A stretch of 64,000 nt of DNA from Atkinsonella hypoxylon. Taxonomy: Eukaryota > Ascomycota > Sordariomycetes > Hypocreales > Clavicipitaceae. The position numbers were made by a program, and so were the translations under genes. The notes beneath the pieces are model-generated. The model was not told where the DNA came from. It was given only the letters and a program-made list of their open reading frames with translations, and searched no databases. Positions 9,982-24,000 of the stretch are shown here, one piece after another. The stretch's first letter is position 1. Every line of letters starts with the position of its first letter. Location: the NCBI GenBank assembly GCA_000729835.1, contig JFHB01000140.1, positions 1 through 64,000 on the forward strand, in the 5' to 3' direction.

Positions 9982-10296
9982 AATAGCTGTGGATTTTGGG
10001 TCTACCTAGATATTTGGATGGAGGAGATGGTCGAGCTAGTAGCGTGAAGCCGGATGAGTGGCGTGCATTTTGCCCCGCGCCTCAATTCGAAACGGCCGTG
10101 CAAGCCTCATCCAAGCAACGTCATTCAAGCGAAATTTTGCAATCGGATGACTGCATGCGCATTCAGTCGCCGAATTGCGAATAATCGGTCAATTGCCGTA
10201 AAACTCCCGCAGGCAAGTACAGCTTTCCTCGACTACATCCTTCTACACCTTGATTAGCCTCCCGCATCATGTGCATCGTTCCGTTTCGTCATCCCA
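9982..10296. other. Short intergenic region upstream of aprataxin
   Basis: About 315 bases between the aprataxin start and the end of the helicase gene on the same strand. No feature seen. Confidence 0.5.
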
Positions 10297-13200
10297 TCAC
10301 GCATCGAGCCCATTCAGCTCTATCAGTTTGACCACCATCTTGATGACAGCCTCTTCACCCAAATCCAATCCTGGGGTTTCCACCTTTTGCGCAATCAAAT
10401 CATCCACCATGCCCCTGAGCCTAGCCACCAAAACTCCAATGCGAGCCCATCCTCGGAGCCGTAGCCATCCATCTACCAGTAACCCACGCCCTAATGTATC
10501 CAGTTCAATCGGCCCACAAAATAGTAACAGTGTAAATACATTGAATGCTACACACGTGTCAGCATCCGTGCTTTTCCCTCAGCATGATATGCTTTTATCA
10601 GCGGATAATGGACGAAACTTACGTGTAAGATCTCGAATGAATATCTTGCTCGTCGAAATGATGCTGAAATAGGACAGATACGCCGCATTACCTGAGAACC
10701 CTTGGCTGTCAAATACGGTACTGCTCGGGTGGACGAAAACCCTCCCGTTCTCTTGATTAAAGTATTTGATGGACTTTGCTTCGGGGTCAAGCTCCACGGC
10801 CCCGGACATCGAGCTGGCATACTTCTTGTCAGGGTACTGAATTCTCGCTATTTGCGGCGTGAAAGCAGAAGCTACGAGTGCACGGATGAGCTGAACATTC
10901 CGTGGCGAGGTGGGCGCAGCTGCAGAAGCTTTCGACCGCGGCACCATACCGATTTCTATCAGCGCCTCGTAGTACTGAGATCGAGTATTCGAGATATCGG
11001 ATAACGTTTGGTACGACAAGAAATTCTCGTCGCAAAATGGTCTCATTTGTCTTTGGCTCATACCGTCTTTCATCATGTTGTCCCATACTTGGAACGCTTC
11101 AAGATCCGTGATGAGGTCCCCATTGCCGGTGAAGAAGCGCATACGGGCCTCACGAGATTCTTGTCGCTTGTCTTGCGGTGAAATGAAAGGACTTCTAGTA
11201 CTCAGAATAGCGGCAATCGTCACGCAGTCATCTAAGCATCCAAAGATGGCACCCAACACCATGAGCTTTCCGCAGCGGAGATCCGCAGGGAGCATGGCAA
11301 GCTGCTGGCCCAGGGCAGTGAGTTCGTCTCCGTCCAAAGCCCCCATACGTCTCAATAATCTTGTCGCACCCTCCATGGCCTTGGCTTCTGGTGGCGTGGG
11401 TGATCGCTCAAGAAAACTAGCAACATCCCGCAAACCCATCGCACGGACCGAGAGATGCAGCTGTTCTAGAGGCACCCGTCTAATTTCCGGCTCAGGCCGC
11501 TCCGCCATTTGCTGCTCCAGTTTCTCCGTATAGAGCTTGAAGCACTTGCCCTCCTGTACACGACCAGCTCGTCCGCGGCGCTGCTTGCAAGCTGCCCTGG
11601 AGGCCCACGTTTCTTCCAACTTTCTCATGTTGTTGGAAGCGTCAAAACTGGTTTCTTTAACCTTACCACTATCTATCACAACAACAATATCGTCGATTGT
11701 GATCGATGTCTCTGCGACGTTGGTAGCCACCACAACTTTGCGTCTCCCAGGAGGGGGCCTTGAAAAGACTCTCTTCTGCTCTTGCGTCTCCAGTGATGCA
11801 TGCAAAGGAAGCACATGGAGCGAGCTGATGGAACGTAAATGCCTGCAGGCAATGTTAATGTCTCCCACCCCGGGCAGGAATATAAGTATACCACCCTCTT
11901 TTTTTTCATAGGAAAGCTCGTAGTCGATTGCTTTGACAGCCTCAGTGATAAGGCCATGGTTGATCCGGTGGCCAAGTTTCTGAATAATTTTGCCCATTGA
12001 CTCATCAGTAATGAATCCCGCATCTGGAGTGTCGACGTTAAAGCCTGTCATACGAATGACATCGTCAAGATAGAACTCTTGGACGGGGAAAGTCCTTCCA
12101 GCAATCTCTACGCTGCCAACGCTCAACCCTTCGGAAGCGAAGTAGCTCTTGAAAGTAGCAGCATCTAGCGTCGCAGACATCAAGATCAGCTTCAGCATGT
12201 CTTTCTTCGTTCTCATGACTTCTCGAATTAGGTTGAGCAAAAAATCAGTATCCAGACTGCGTTCGTGGACTTCGTCAATAATAACATGGCTGACATCTGC
12301 CAGTGAGGCAACGATATCCTGCACTTGTCCACCTGAGGTTTGGAGTCGCCTTAACAACACTCCGGTTGTGACAAACGTGATTCTGGTGTGTCTCGATTGT
12401 CTCGACTCCCCACGAATGGTGTATCCCACCTCTTCTCCAACCTTAGAGCATCTCTCTTCTGCAACACGGTCTGCCAGACCAAGCGCAGAGATTCGACGAG
12501 GTTGCGTCACAATCATGTTGGCACAGTCCCCTAACCCTTTCGAATACAGGTCATCCAAAATGAATTGAACTGACTGTGTGGATTTTCCGGAACCGGTTTC
12601 ACCACTAATGATAGTGACATGATTGTCGCGAACCGTATTCACAATTTGTTCACGCATTTGCCACGCCGGCAGTCTCTCGCGCTTCGCCAACATGTTTTGC
12701 CACGACGTTGTTCCCTGCCTCTGCAGCCAGTTCTCCTTGCTCATTGGATCTAGTTGCCAACAAATTGGTCGAGGCGGTCGCAGTCTCTTGCCACCTCTCT
12801 TTTGCTCCCTGGGCCGGTTCTCGGATGCAGCGGAAGAAACGGCAGAGATATCGACCAAATTCCCTGGGTTTTCGATGATGCCATTAATATTCTGTTGAAC
12901 CCAATCCATAACAAGATAAATTTTCAATGGCTCGTCTCGCAGCGATTCTTCCATGTATGCCAATGCTTGTCGCAGTACACTTAATTTGATATATGACGGA
13001 AGTTTCGCAATAATCGCAATAATCAAGTGTCTCGGATAATCAGAGGGCCTTCTGACTTGTAGATATGCCTCAACCTCGCCCTTCTGTGCGCTTTGCGTAT
13101 TTCTTACGCCTTCTAGTCTGATCGATATCAAGTCAGCAGACTCTTGCCTGAAACCCTCACCGTACATGGCTTCCAGACTGGAGAGCTCTTCATTCCATTG

Positions 13201-14433
13201 CTCTTCTGGGGAACCCATTTCAAGAAAGTCTTCGCATTCACCAGATCCTTCTCTTTTTAGCGTACTTGAAGCTAAAAGCAGGTCTTGTAGCGCCTCAGCA
13301 GCTCTGCTCTCATCACCTCCATTGTCAACCAGTATGCGTGTGCATAATTCGGCAGAGTATCCGGTCTCAGAAAGGGATTTAATAACTCTTTCCCTTTCCA
13401 AATTTGTAGAACCAATAGATACACCGGCAGAGTAACTCTCCGGCATTGCCCATCGTGGGAGATCATCTTCCGGCACGTGAATCAGAAGCCATTCCAGCGT
13501 TTCTTCGCGATCTTTGCAGTGGCCGACGGCTTCAACGACATGGCTCTTTCTAAATCCCAACTTCGCCAGATCAGCAATGATAAACTCCCGCTGATTTTTC
13601 TTCATCCGCACACCATGAGGATTCCACAAGATTCCGTTCCGTAAGAGGCCCTCCAACTGTACCCGCGTTTGTCGGCCCATCTCGACCTTCGGCGCGGTCG
13701 ACCACCCCTTCATCGGATCAAATGACGATTTCTTCTCGCCGGTTGACTTGCTCATCAGCACTAGGCCTGCCGCTCCGGGCATCTCTTTGGCCTTTGCCTT
13801 GGCCTGCTCTATTTCTTTGCGTTTCTTTTCAGCAGCAGCCTTCGCCTCCTCTCTCTCTTGCAGAGCCCTGAATGGATCAGCATCATACATCCAAGCCTGG
13901 CCTTCTTTGATGTCTTCTTTCTTGAGTGCTTGGAAGTCTTTCCAAAGAGACTTATGATCGGGCGGAAGAACTGTGTGCTGGTTTTGCATATTGCATACTC
14001 TGAACAGAGCATACGTGGCAGCAGCATGCTTGGCTTCAAGAGCGGTATCTCGCAACAGCAAGTGCTTATGACTAGGCTGGATCTTGAACGGATCTAGTTT
14101 CGTCAATTGTTGAGTCTTGATATCCTTCGCGCTCAACGTTACCCATACGGAAAAGCCCTCTGCTGTTTTCCTAGTATCATAGTCCGGTCTCTCCCACTTC
14201 TGTTTTTGACAATATTCACTCAGAAGATTCACTGGAAGTTTCCCTGTCCAAGAGGAGCCTCCGATTATCTGCTTGACCGTTGGTTTCGGGGGTGTGGCTG
14301 CGGGCACTGCTGGTGTCGCTGGCTCAACTTTCTGCCCTTTCTTGCCTTTCCCGGCATCTTTGCTCGAGTCTTTAACAGCGGAAGCCGACACCGGCACAGG
14401 CCTCTCCGCCTTTGCTTTGCCCTTCTTCGCCAT
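10297..14433 (-). CDS. DEAH-box RNA helicase, DHX29/DHX57 type with UBA and RWD domains
   Basis: Two exons, 14433-10623 and 10547-10297, join in phase (IFIRDLTPFNVFTLLLFCGPI) and give 1353 residues. The last exon restores the OB-fold end that the large frame lacks. Order of parts: basic Lys/Ala-rich N-terminus; a dsRNA-binding-like segment at about 60-150; a coiled charged stretch near 190-215; UBA-like helices at about 280-390; an RWD domain at about 405-520; then the helicase core with GETGSGKST (611-619), DEVH (720-723), SAT (753-755) and QRRGRAGR, followed by HA2 and OB domains. This order is found in the DHX29/DHX36/DHX57 branch and yeast YLR419W. DHX29 helps scanning ribosomes; whether this copy does so is inference. 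The gene is otherwise intronless. Confidence 0.93.
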
Positions 14434-15335
14434 ATTAGGATTTTCTCTGAGAGCTTCTATCTGACGCTGTCAGGTCCATATGCCCAAGTTGTGGAGTGGC
14501 TGTGGGTGAAATAGTGATGCGAAAAATGAGCGAGTACCGTTCGCACTGTGGCATCCACAAAGTTCTTATGCTTGCATACAATAGTACTACAGTGCCAGCT
14601 TCAATCCGCTTCGCTTGCTTCGCGACAGACCATTCTTTTCCGTATTCAGGTACTTTTTGGAGACGTGGCACCTTGAGTCCTTATATTCAAATTACGATCT
14701 CAGTTTCACCAGGATTCAAGCCTTTTTGGAAGGTGGGTTACTCATCCTTTGCTTTTGATCTCGCTACGTCGGTATTTACTACCATGATATATAGCCACTT
14801 GGCTATGACATCCGCACTGACATGTGCTCCTGAGAGCCATAGATGCAACAAGCACTAGCTTAAGCATTCTGCATCAGTGCTCGCTACTGGTCGAATAATG
14901 CTCTTGATGTAGAGAACTATCCTTAGCAGTCTGCGATAGGGCTCGTCCTTATGTGCTTGTCCTGCTTCATGATGAGCCTGCACAACCTGCTCCACGTGAG
15001 CCAATAAGAGCCGCCTCAGACGACCATCTTCAGTGCCCATCATCAATCATTTGTCGCGGGCTGGAGCTTTAAAGCTACCAAAGGGCCCGTATAAAATCTT
15101 TCAACTGTTCACCTCACTGTCCACATTCGCAGATTCTCATGCCAGATTAAAATAGACGTTGGGGGGTTATGTGACGTTATGGGGAATGAAGGACAGATAT
15201 ATGCTCCTGGTCGACATGAGCCTGTACCGTCTGGGGGAGGGTATGGATATTAATAAGGCGTATTGGGTCATGGCGATGACTTGTTCAATCGAGTGTCGAA
15301 GGCAACAATCTGGTATTGGCACTTTGATTCCTTCT
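14434..15335. other. Intergenic region upstream of the helicase gene
   Basis: About 0.9 kb between two same-strand genes. Short open frames exist but none has recognisable content, and no RNA gene or repeat is seen. Confidence 0.5.
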
Positions 15336-17339
15336 TTACATGTCCATGGAGTCACCTCCATTGGCAAAATTGAACCCGCCAGACTGAGCAGCGCCATTGG
15401 TGCCGAAACCAAAGGTGCCATTAGGACCGGCCGGCTGGGCCATACCCTCATCTGCGTTCTCTTCGTCGTCGGAGAAGTATTTCTCAATGATGTTGTAGGC
15501 CTTCATGTAAATATCCTCGTTTGCATTGTTCTGGCAATCATGGATTTTCTCCATGCCACCACACTCTTCGATGAAGAGAGCAAATCTGTTAATGGCGTCA
15601 CCTCCCTCACCAGCAGCCTGCTTGTCAAGATCGCCAATCTTGAGAATATTTTCCAGGCCGTCAAGAGCAACCTGAATGATCTTATTATCGGGGCATGTTA
15701 AGAGATCGCAAAGTGGTTTGATGCAGCCCTGAGAGACGAGATAGCGGATCTGCTCAGGCTTCTGTAAAGCACCGGAGGTTGCATTGCTGATAGCCCAGCA
15801 AGCTTCCTTACGGGTTTTGAGGTCGCCATTTTGCAAAAGATGAATCAAGGGCGGAATGATATTGGCATCAATCACCGCCTGAATCTGGGATGTGTTGCCA
15901 GCGGTGATGTTTGAAATGGTCCAGCAGGCTTCCTTACGGATACCATCCTTGGTCGAGCTTAAAAGAGACAGTAGACAAGGCAAAGCACCACAGTTGATAA
16001 TCACTTGGGTCTGAATATCGTCACCTGTGACGATGTTGCCGACCGAGCGGAGAGCTGGAGTCTGGACAGACGTCGAGGCGTGCATCAATAGCTCAACTAG
16101 TCTGCGAGGGATGCCAGCCTCAATTACAGCTTGGATCTTGTCATTTGAGCCATCAGACAAGTACGAGATGGCCCAGCAGGCGTCGATGAGAACCTCATCA
16201 TCCAATGAATAAACAAGTTTTGACAAGACAGGAAGGGCAGGGGCAATCTGAAAGCATTTATAAGTATGTGGTCTAAGGTGAAGATAAATATTGCTCGAGT
16301 GGTTAACATACCGTGTTCCAGTCGGGCTGAGGCATCTTGCCGCGACAGAAGTTGCTTAACGTCCAGGTAGCATTACGCAACATGCTGAGTTTACGGCTGT
16401 CGCCGAGCAGGTTAAGCAATGGCTTCAGAGCACCGCAGCTGAGAACATAATCGCGGCACTGAGGGCTATCGCCAGCAATATTGCCGAGAGCCCAGACTGC
16501 CTGTTCTCTAACATCGGGCTCAGGGCTAGCCAGAAGTTCGACAAAGATAGGGACGGCGCCAGCCTCAATGACGACCTGGGTCTGGGTGGCGGAACCAGAG
16601 GCAATGTTTGTTAAGGCCCAAGCAGCCTCAAACTGAACGAGTGTATGACGAGACCGCAGAAACTCGACGAAGCGACTAACTACTCCAGTCTTGATGACCT
16701 CCTCGATCGGCGGATTTCTCTCCTTGGACAGGAGCTTGCGGAATTTGGTAGTGGCTTGGATCTGCAAGTCGACTTGGTCCGAGAAGACACCCTGGACCAT
16801 TTGAGGGAGATCCTCGTTCAACTATCATATAAATGTCAGTATCGATGTTTGAGCTAAGCCAGCTCTGGACAGCAATCGCAGAAAGATTTGATTCAAGTGC
16901 AGCCCTGGTTTCAGGTAGCAAGCTAGCTTTCAGAATGTTATGGAAATGCATCTGCTGATGTGGGGTTCAGTGCAAGACCCCACATCCATAAAGCAAAATA
17001 GCCTAGTTGAGGTTGTTTTTCCGCAAATAGGCTTTGAACAAGGGGTTGACACAGGAAACAAAAGATCTGTATAGGTGCAAAGGTGAGACCCGATCGAGAA
17101 CGTACCTGGGTTTCGGTAGGGGCAGACTCATCGTCGCTATCCGGGGCGGCACCCAAAGATGCACCAGGTCTATTCTCACCGGTTCCAATGCCTCGACGTT
17201 TGGCGAGGTTCTCTTCTCTTTTTTGCTTGCGAATTTCGACTTGCTGCTCCTCGCGACGACGACGCAACTCTTCAGGCTTAAAGGTGTTCTTGGCCTTGAA
17301 CTGCGTTCGACGATGTTCTGGGATATATCGCTCCGCCAT
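15336..17339 (-). CDS. srp1: Importin subunit alpha (karyopherin alpha)
   Basis: Three exons, 17339-17106, 16821-16312 and 16247-15336, all in phase 0, give 551 residues. The protein carries nuclear-localisation-signal cargo to importin beta. The N-terminal importin-beta-binding segment is basic (YIPEHRRTQFKAKNTFKPEE, then RRRREEQQVEIRKQKREENL). Armadillo repeats follow, with the NLS-contacting W-x3-N motifs visible again and again: AAWALTNIASG, AVWALGNIAGD, ATWTLSNFCRG, ACWTISNITAG and ACWAISNATSG. The C-terminus is acidic then Gly/Asn-rich and ends SMDM. The first intron is long for a fungus (284 nt), but the join ETQ-LNEDLPQMVQ fits the family exactly. The start ATG at 17339 opens MAERYIPEHRR, as expected. 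Confidence 0.97.
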
Positions 17340-18301
17340 CGTGATGTAAATCGGTTGTATCGGGGGGTTGACCAAGTGGGCGAGGACATACACGTAGTGC
17401 GGGGGTTATTGTTGACAGAAAGTACAGTTGCCCCAAAAGCGGCTCGTGAAAGACGGAAAACAACCGTTGACTTAGATTGCGTCTCTATAGACAAAGTGCA
17501 GCAGCGAAGCGGCACAGGACGGAGCCTCAGGGGAAGACTGAGGAGAAGCTTGTATGATGGGGAAGAGATAGGGAGAGAAAGGCGGCGGCGAAAAGAAAGA
17601 ATGGTCTTTCTACCAGATCCGTTGCCAGAGAAAGCCTGAGCCTGAGTGCCCACCAACCTCGACCGCTTCCTTCGGCCAGGGTCTGATTGCTGCCTGAGGC
17701 TTCAACCAATGAGAGCCGACGTCTGGCCGAGGAGCCCGTCAAACGGATGCTACCCATCCTGAAGCGGTGAAGCAGGCCCCATGCAAAGTAGCTTCCGTTA
17801 GTGTCCTTCAGTTCAGAATGCATAGTGGGGTGGCCTTACGCAAGTCTTTGGCCATATGGCTGCATCTACCGGTTTCATTCCGATACTCGAATAGACTGAC
17901 GTATCTTCTTTCTCTCAAGAGGTGCAGAGTATGTTGCATTATCACAGCCAGATAAGTTGACATTCACTAACTGTGGCATGGCCAGGAACGACCAGTGCCA
18001 CCACACTCATCAGTCCAACATCCCTTGGGCCCCTCAATGACTGGACCCCTCCAAGTTCTCATGCAATTCAGTGTCGCGACCTGAATGTCACGTGCTATCG
18101 CGCTCACCCATCTTGGAACAGAAACACTTTTAACGCGACTAGAATAGCTGTACCACACGTTACCTAAATGTGCACCAGCCATTCAAGGGCAATCGCCTTG
18201 GTGTTGTTGGTACAGATCCGATGTTAACTGTGTAGCCTCGCTGTTGATCAAGCAAAATGCTAAGAAAATAGTAAAAACACGCACCACGACATGCTGAATC
18301 A
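17340..18301. other. Divergent promoter region between importin alpha and pot1
   Basis: About 0.96 kb between divergent starts. Frames here are shadows without recognisable content. No repeats or RNA genes seen. Confidence 0.55.
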
Positions 18302-20523
18302 ATGGCAACTTTGCGTTCCGCGACGCAGGATAAACCCCCTCCAGGGTTCGCCACTATTCGAGACATCATTGACGGCAAACATGGCGAGGGATCTAGAGTC
18401 AATCTTTTCGGAGTCCTGACCGATTTCAGAGCTCCAATTCCCACAAAGGGAGAAGGTACGCATCTGTTAACGTGCTGTAGGTCGGGTTAGATATTGCTCA
18501 GTAGGCTGGACTAACTAGCTCAGACTGGAAGTGTCAGATGCGGATATACGATCAATCAGTCCAAGATGAACCCGATGCATCTGTTCTCCTCAACATATTT
18601 CGACATGAAAAAGAAATGCCAGATGCCAAGTGTGGCGACGTAATCATAGTCTTCGCAGCCAAGGTCAGTCAGCAGTCTATTCAATGACTTGTGCGATTTG
18701 CATTAAATGGTTCAACAGGTCCAATATTATCAATCCTCTTACTCCTTGCGCACTCACAAAACAACGAATATTCATGTTTTTGACGCTGGCAGAATTCCCA
18801 AATCTTTCACGGATGCCTCCAAAGCCATGCGTCCGGCTACCTGCGGCCAGTACAACCGCCGCCCCAACAAGGTTGAAAACGTGTTTGTCAGCGTCTTGTA
18901 CGGATCAATTAACAAGGAAAGACTTCCGAAAGCATCTGAATTCGAGATCATGAAGATGAAGTCGACGAATGTGAAGATGAAGTTTTCAGAGTTGAAGGAT
19001 GTAAGAGAAGGCAAATTTGTCGATACAGTCGCGCAGATTGTTAGAGAGCCGTATGATCTCGGTGACAAGATTACCTTATGGATATCTGATTATACAGAAA
19101 ATCCTTTATTCTATCACCAGCAGCTCTTGGGAAGCAAAGCACATCAGGTCGATCCCTATGGGTACATGAATAAGTCCGGCGCATCTGTGTCAAAGTCAGA
19201 ATGGGCTGGGCCATTTGGGAAACTCAGCATGCAGGTTACTTGCTTCGAACCACATGCTTCAATAATCCGAGACGAGAAATTCACAGTGGGAACATGGGTC
19301 TATCTGCGGAATTTGCAGATCAAGTATGGACACAGCATGGCCAATTTGGAGGGATATCTTCGAGAAGACCGTGGTGCTGGGGGAATCAAAATCAATATAT
19401 CAAAAGAGTCTACTTCGAATCCAGAAACGACCCGGCTCGAAGTCAAGAATGCGCTTCGGAGAAAGCTCCAGTACGAGAAAGCGAGGAAGATCCAAATGCA
19501 GCAAATCACAGAAGCTGCCGCTGCTGGCGCCAAACGCATGGCAGCACTAAGTCTAGATGGCCAGCCACCTCCGAAGATGAACTCCAAAAAGCGCCGCAGT
19601 CTGAAGCGGGCGCAAAGAGGCCAGGCAAACAGGGAACAAGAACAACAAGTTGGTTCGGCACATTCCCAAGATAATGTGTCAGATGAGACACGTTTGAATC
19701 TAAATACGTATGGTAAGCAGCAAGATAATTGAACCCTGTAAAGATCACACAATTCGTACTTCACTGACACCGCACTCAAGTCAAATGTGAAAACGGAAGC
19801 AAGCCAGCGACTTCGATAGCAGATATTTTGGCTACTACAAAACATGAAGTCAGCGTCAATGACGAAACCGTACGCTTCCCCCTCCCCTTCGTCAATGCTA
19901 AGTATCGCACGCATGTCCGCGTGATTGACTTCATGCCCTCCCGTCTCGAGGATTTCGCACGTCCCAGAAAAATAGCATCAGAGTATGCTGCACTGTCCGA
20001 TCACGGAGATACCGATCTAGACCTGGCATCCGACTCGAGCGATTCTTCCAATGTAATCACACAATGGGAATGGCGCTTTGCACTGTGCCTCGAAGATGCT
20101 AGCCCTTCTGATAACAAACCAAAGCAGTCTTTATGGGCACTAGTCGACAATCAATCCGCCCAAATGCTGCTCAGCCTTGACGCAACCAACTTGCACGATG
20201 ACGACGAAACTTTAGGTTTGTTACGGCAAAGGATGTTCACCCTTTGGGGCGACTTAGAGGAACACAAAGCCCATCTTGAAGATCGAGCTTTGAAGAGCAA
20301 GCCTTTTGACAACGCTGGTCCCCCCGCCGACTCCGACAGCTCCGACGCAGAGGCCGCTGCCCAACAAGAAAAAGCACATGCCTTCTCCAATCGCCCATTC
20401 GGATGCTGCATTCGCCAGTACGGCGTCAAGACAAACGCTGGGAATTCACAAAATGGGAGTGTGGAAGAACTACGGTGGCAAAGGGTGTTTGGCCTATTTG
20501 GAACAAGACTAGTCACAAATTGA
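18302..20523 (+). CDS. pot1: Protection of telomeres protein Pot1
   Basis: Four exons, 18302-18455, 18524-18663, 18719-19712 and 19781-20523, join in phase and give 676 residues. The protein binds the single-stranded telomeric overhang within shelterin. The first OB-fold is spread over exons 1-3: FATIRDIIDGKHGEGSRVNL, then GEDWKCQMRIYDQS across the first splice, then CGDVIIVFAAKVQYYQSSYS across the second. A second OB-like block (FSELKDVREGKFVDTVAQIV through GTWVYLRNLQIKYG) follows at about 220-320. A lysine/arginine-rich linker (MNSKKRRSLKRAQRGQ) leads to a C-terminal region with Ser/Asp-rich stretches (SDSSDSS, DSDSSDAEAA). Overall length is close to other filamentous-fungal Pot1. The gene is convergent with scc3, 477 bp away. 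Confidence 0.93.
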
Positions 20524-21000
20524 TAGTCGGCAAAGGGATTAGAAAACTTTGCCAAAAAATTCTCATACGGGAAACCCAAAAGTCCTGCAGTAATGGTTTT
20601 AGTACATCACAAATTCGAAAATTGCACTCCCAAGTTCACAAGACAAGACCGATCTAGACGAAAAAAGTTATATGCCAATCCGTAAAAGTCGTCACAACGC
20701 CTGCTACCCTCAGCCCTTCTCAAGACTTCGTCGAACCAAGCCCCTCCACCCCATTTCCAGAGGATAATAACAATGATAACAAACGCAAACGACGCAGACT
20801 TGACCAAGCCATCCATTGATTTAGCCATCAGCTGAAAGAAATGACGAGTCAGGAGAAATAATAGGCAGAATTGGCAACATGCCTATGATACAAAACCAAT
20901 CAGGCTAAAAAAAAAAACCGACTTGCCCTTTCCTTTCTCCAAACCATCGCATGCTAGCCTCCATTTCTTTGCTCATGATTTTTCTTTCCAGCACCAAAGC
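20524..21000. other. Convergent 3' region of pot1 and scc3
   Basis: About 0.48 kb, with an A-run at 20908-20919. No gene seen. Confidence 0.5.
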
Positions 21001-24000
21001 TTAGTTGCCGAGGCCATCGTCATCATGCCCCTCATTATTTGATGCATCGTCGTCGTCCGCGTCATCGATGATCGGATCATCTTCTAACAATTCTCTTCGC
21101 CGCAGGTCTTCCATCGTGCCTTCTTCTGGCTCGGGGTCATCAAATATGTTGTCAATTTCATAATCATCTTCACCGGTGACGACGTCTTGACTGAGGGCCT
21201 GTTTGTTGCTATCTTTGGGTTTGGGCGCAGTGGCAGGCTTTTTGTGGCGTTTTGCTAGTTTCTCCTCGTCAAGGTAGGCTACAATTTCTTTGAAGTTGTT
21301 GCCAAGTTTTGTCTCGTTGCGGAGGATTCGGCGGCGAAGCTTGCTGGCCATGGAGCCGCGGTTGTCGATGAGTTGAGCTGTGATGGCGAGGACATATTTG
21401 GCTGTTAATTCACAAAAGGCGCGCTCTGACTTGAGTTCAGCTGCGTGCCTGTCTTCCGGTGTGAGTTCCTCGTCATCGTCGTCATCGTCGTCATCTTCCT
21501 CATCATCGACCATGGGATCCTCGTCTTCTGCAGGCTCGTTAAGAGTGTTGTCCTTCTTAGCTATCTTGGCATATTGTCGTTCGGCGCCGTCAAAAATGGA
21601 GATGAGTTCAGGGACCAGGCCAGGCTCGATGTCTTGAAGAAGGATTTTGAGCTTCTCGCCTTGGCCTGCGGCAGCGTCGAACGCTGGACGGAAGTTCTTG
21701 ATGTAGGGACGTAGAGTAGCAAAAGTGAGGTGGAGATCGCAAAGACTTCCGGTGGCAAACAAACGGAGCTGGTCAATGGCAGCGCGAGACGAGAAAGTTT
21801 CAATCAAGTGTCGGCGGTAGGACTGCCGTAACAAAGAGAGCTCATCCAGGTCAGCATCTGACATAGCCGCCCCGGCTGCAAGGAGCTTCGCCAGTGCTCG
21901 CGTCTTCCACATGAAATAGAATTGCATGGACTTGATAGCAAATGTGACTACCTCGTCCTCAAGGTCGTCGATTTCATCTTCTTGCGGTTCATACTTGCCT
22001 CGATGGACAGTCCTGCAAAGAAGTTGAATGGTAGATGAACTGGAGTCACTCGATTTGGGTTTGGCTTCAAGAGAATCCACACAATCTGAGATGCTTGCAA
22101 GCTTGCTGATCTTCAGGAGAATTGTGGACAACTCGCGCAACGGCGTTTCGACCAAATTCCCACGGACAGATAGTTCGCAAGTCTTGTCAAAATTGCGAAG
22201 TCCATTGATAGCGTTCTCCCACAACAGAGACAGCTTGCTATCAGTCAACTCTTCGAGCTCCTCATATTGCCGAGCATGTAGCAATGCTGCAGTCGCTTCA
22301 GACAGAACTCTCTTATCGTCATGTCTGTTGAACTGGGTGCTAATTTCATCCAGTAGTCTTTCATATTTGCTTGAATCCTGGCGAAGTTGTTGGAAAGTAT
22401 TGAGATTCATGAATCTCTCAAGGCGAAGGACAATCGCCGCCGTCTCTGGCTCGGCGCCGAATTTATTGAGTAGCTTCGGTATAATGGTAGTCAACTCAAC
22501 AGCGACCTCCTCTTGGGCTTCGGCTGCTTCCGATCGTCCTAGTCGCCTCTTTCCCTTGTCATGATCACTTGCCGAGGTGAGGCTTGATTTAACTGCAGAG
22601 CTGAGAACATCTAGAAGAATGGATTCTTCCTCGGGGGACGGGGCAACAGCCTTCTTGAAGGCCTCTTCAGGCGAGCTTGCTTTTGATTTTGACCTTGACC
22701 TGGACTTCGAGCTTGTTGTGTGATCATATAGCAGGTAGCCGGCAATCATCTCCCAAGTGTTGACTTCGGGCAACTTCTCATACAGCGCTTGGGCTGCAAG
22801 AGAAATCCTGGTATCTGGGTTGGCGCCGTCCAAAAGTTCAACCGCAGCGTCTATGCCTGAAACGACATCTTTTGGTTGTGCTTCCTGAATTTGCGCATCG
22901 TAGCTAGCCAAGGTTTCGGCCAGACATTTGATGTTAATCCACTCCTTCCGAGGATTCTCATAGTCATCTTCTTCACCTTCCTCTAGCTCATCAAGTACTT
23001 CTTGTCCACCGATCTCCTCTTTCTTGCCCTCGAGAACGTCTGCAACGCATGCAACGAAGAAGTTGACGACTGCTTTGCGGATTCGCAGCTCAGTATCAAA
23101 GATGAGCTTTCCAATCGCATCTATTTCATTTGGATCAAGCATAGCAGCAGATCTAAGAGTATCAATGACAGAAATCGCCGTCACTCGCACTGACACCTCG
23201 GAATCTAATGTTGCCATCTCAATCAATCGTGGTCGAAACCTATCGATAAAGTGACCTAGTTGTGGCGCGTCACGTCGAAACACCTTCAGTAGCTGTTTTA
23301 ATACCTCTTGCCGAGTTTGCGCATTAGTATCCGAGAGCATCCATCCGAGGTATCGAAGATAGCCAGGCTCCATGAAAACTGTTGGAAGGCTTAAAATCCA
23401 TGTCCCTAGCGCATCGACGCACTCTGCACGAATTTTGGGGTCTACATCACGGTAACGGTGAACAAAGACGGTATCAAAGAACGACTGAATGCCTTCACTA
23501 CACGTCTTGCGATAGCCATTCGCCTCGGTCAAGCTACGTTGCACCTCGGCAGCCTTTGCCTTATTCTTGCCTCTTTTAGCGGCTTGCACTTGCTGCTCCA
23601 TGTTGGCTATTCTTCGGTCAAGCACACTCGCGACATCAACCAGACCGGTTTGAACGGCTAGTGAGATCGTGGTTGCCGTGTGACGAAAGGGCCTTAGGGA
23701 TGATGATGACATGCTTGCCAGCCACGCATGCAAATTGTCCATCAAATCAGTATCTTTGTATAGCGTGTCTGTCTCGTGCAGTAACTCAACCAGTGAGTGA
23801 TAAAATCCAACTAGCATGTCTCGGAATGGCCTGGTGCTTTTAGCTCTCGATATTAATGGATAGTCTGTGATTTGTTGCTGTTGTGCCTAGTCAGCAGCCC
23901 GTTTACGTCTGAACACGGATGAGAGACCAGTAAAAGAAAATACACAAACCTCTTGATAGACATTTTGCAAGTCAACCAGTCTATTGGGAATATTTTCTGG

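Noticed and set aside
10250..10672. Plus-strand open frame of 140 residues
   Set aside because: It lies over the last exon and intron of the helicase gene, where the minus strand encodes the family's OB-fold end.
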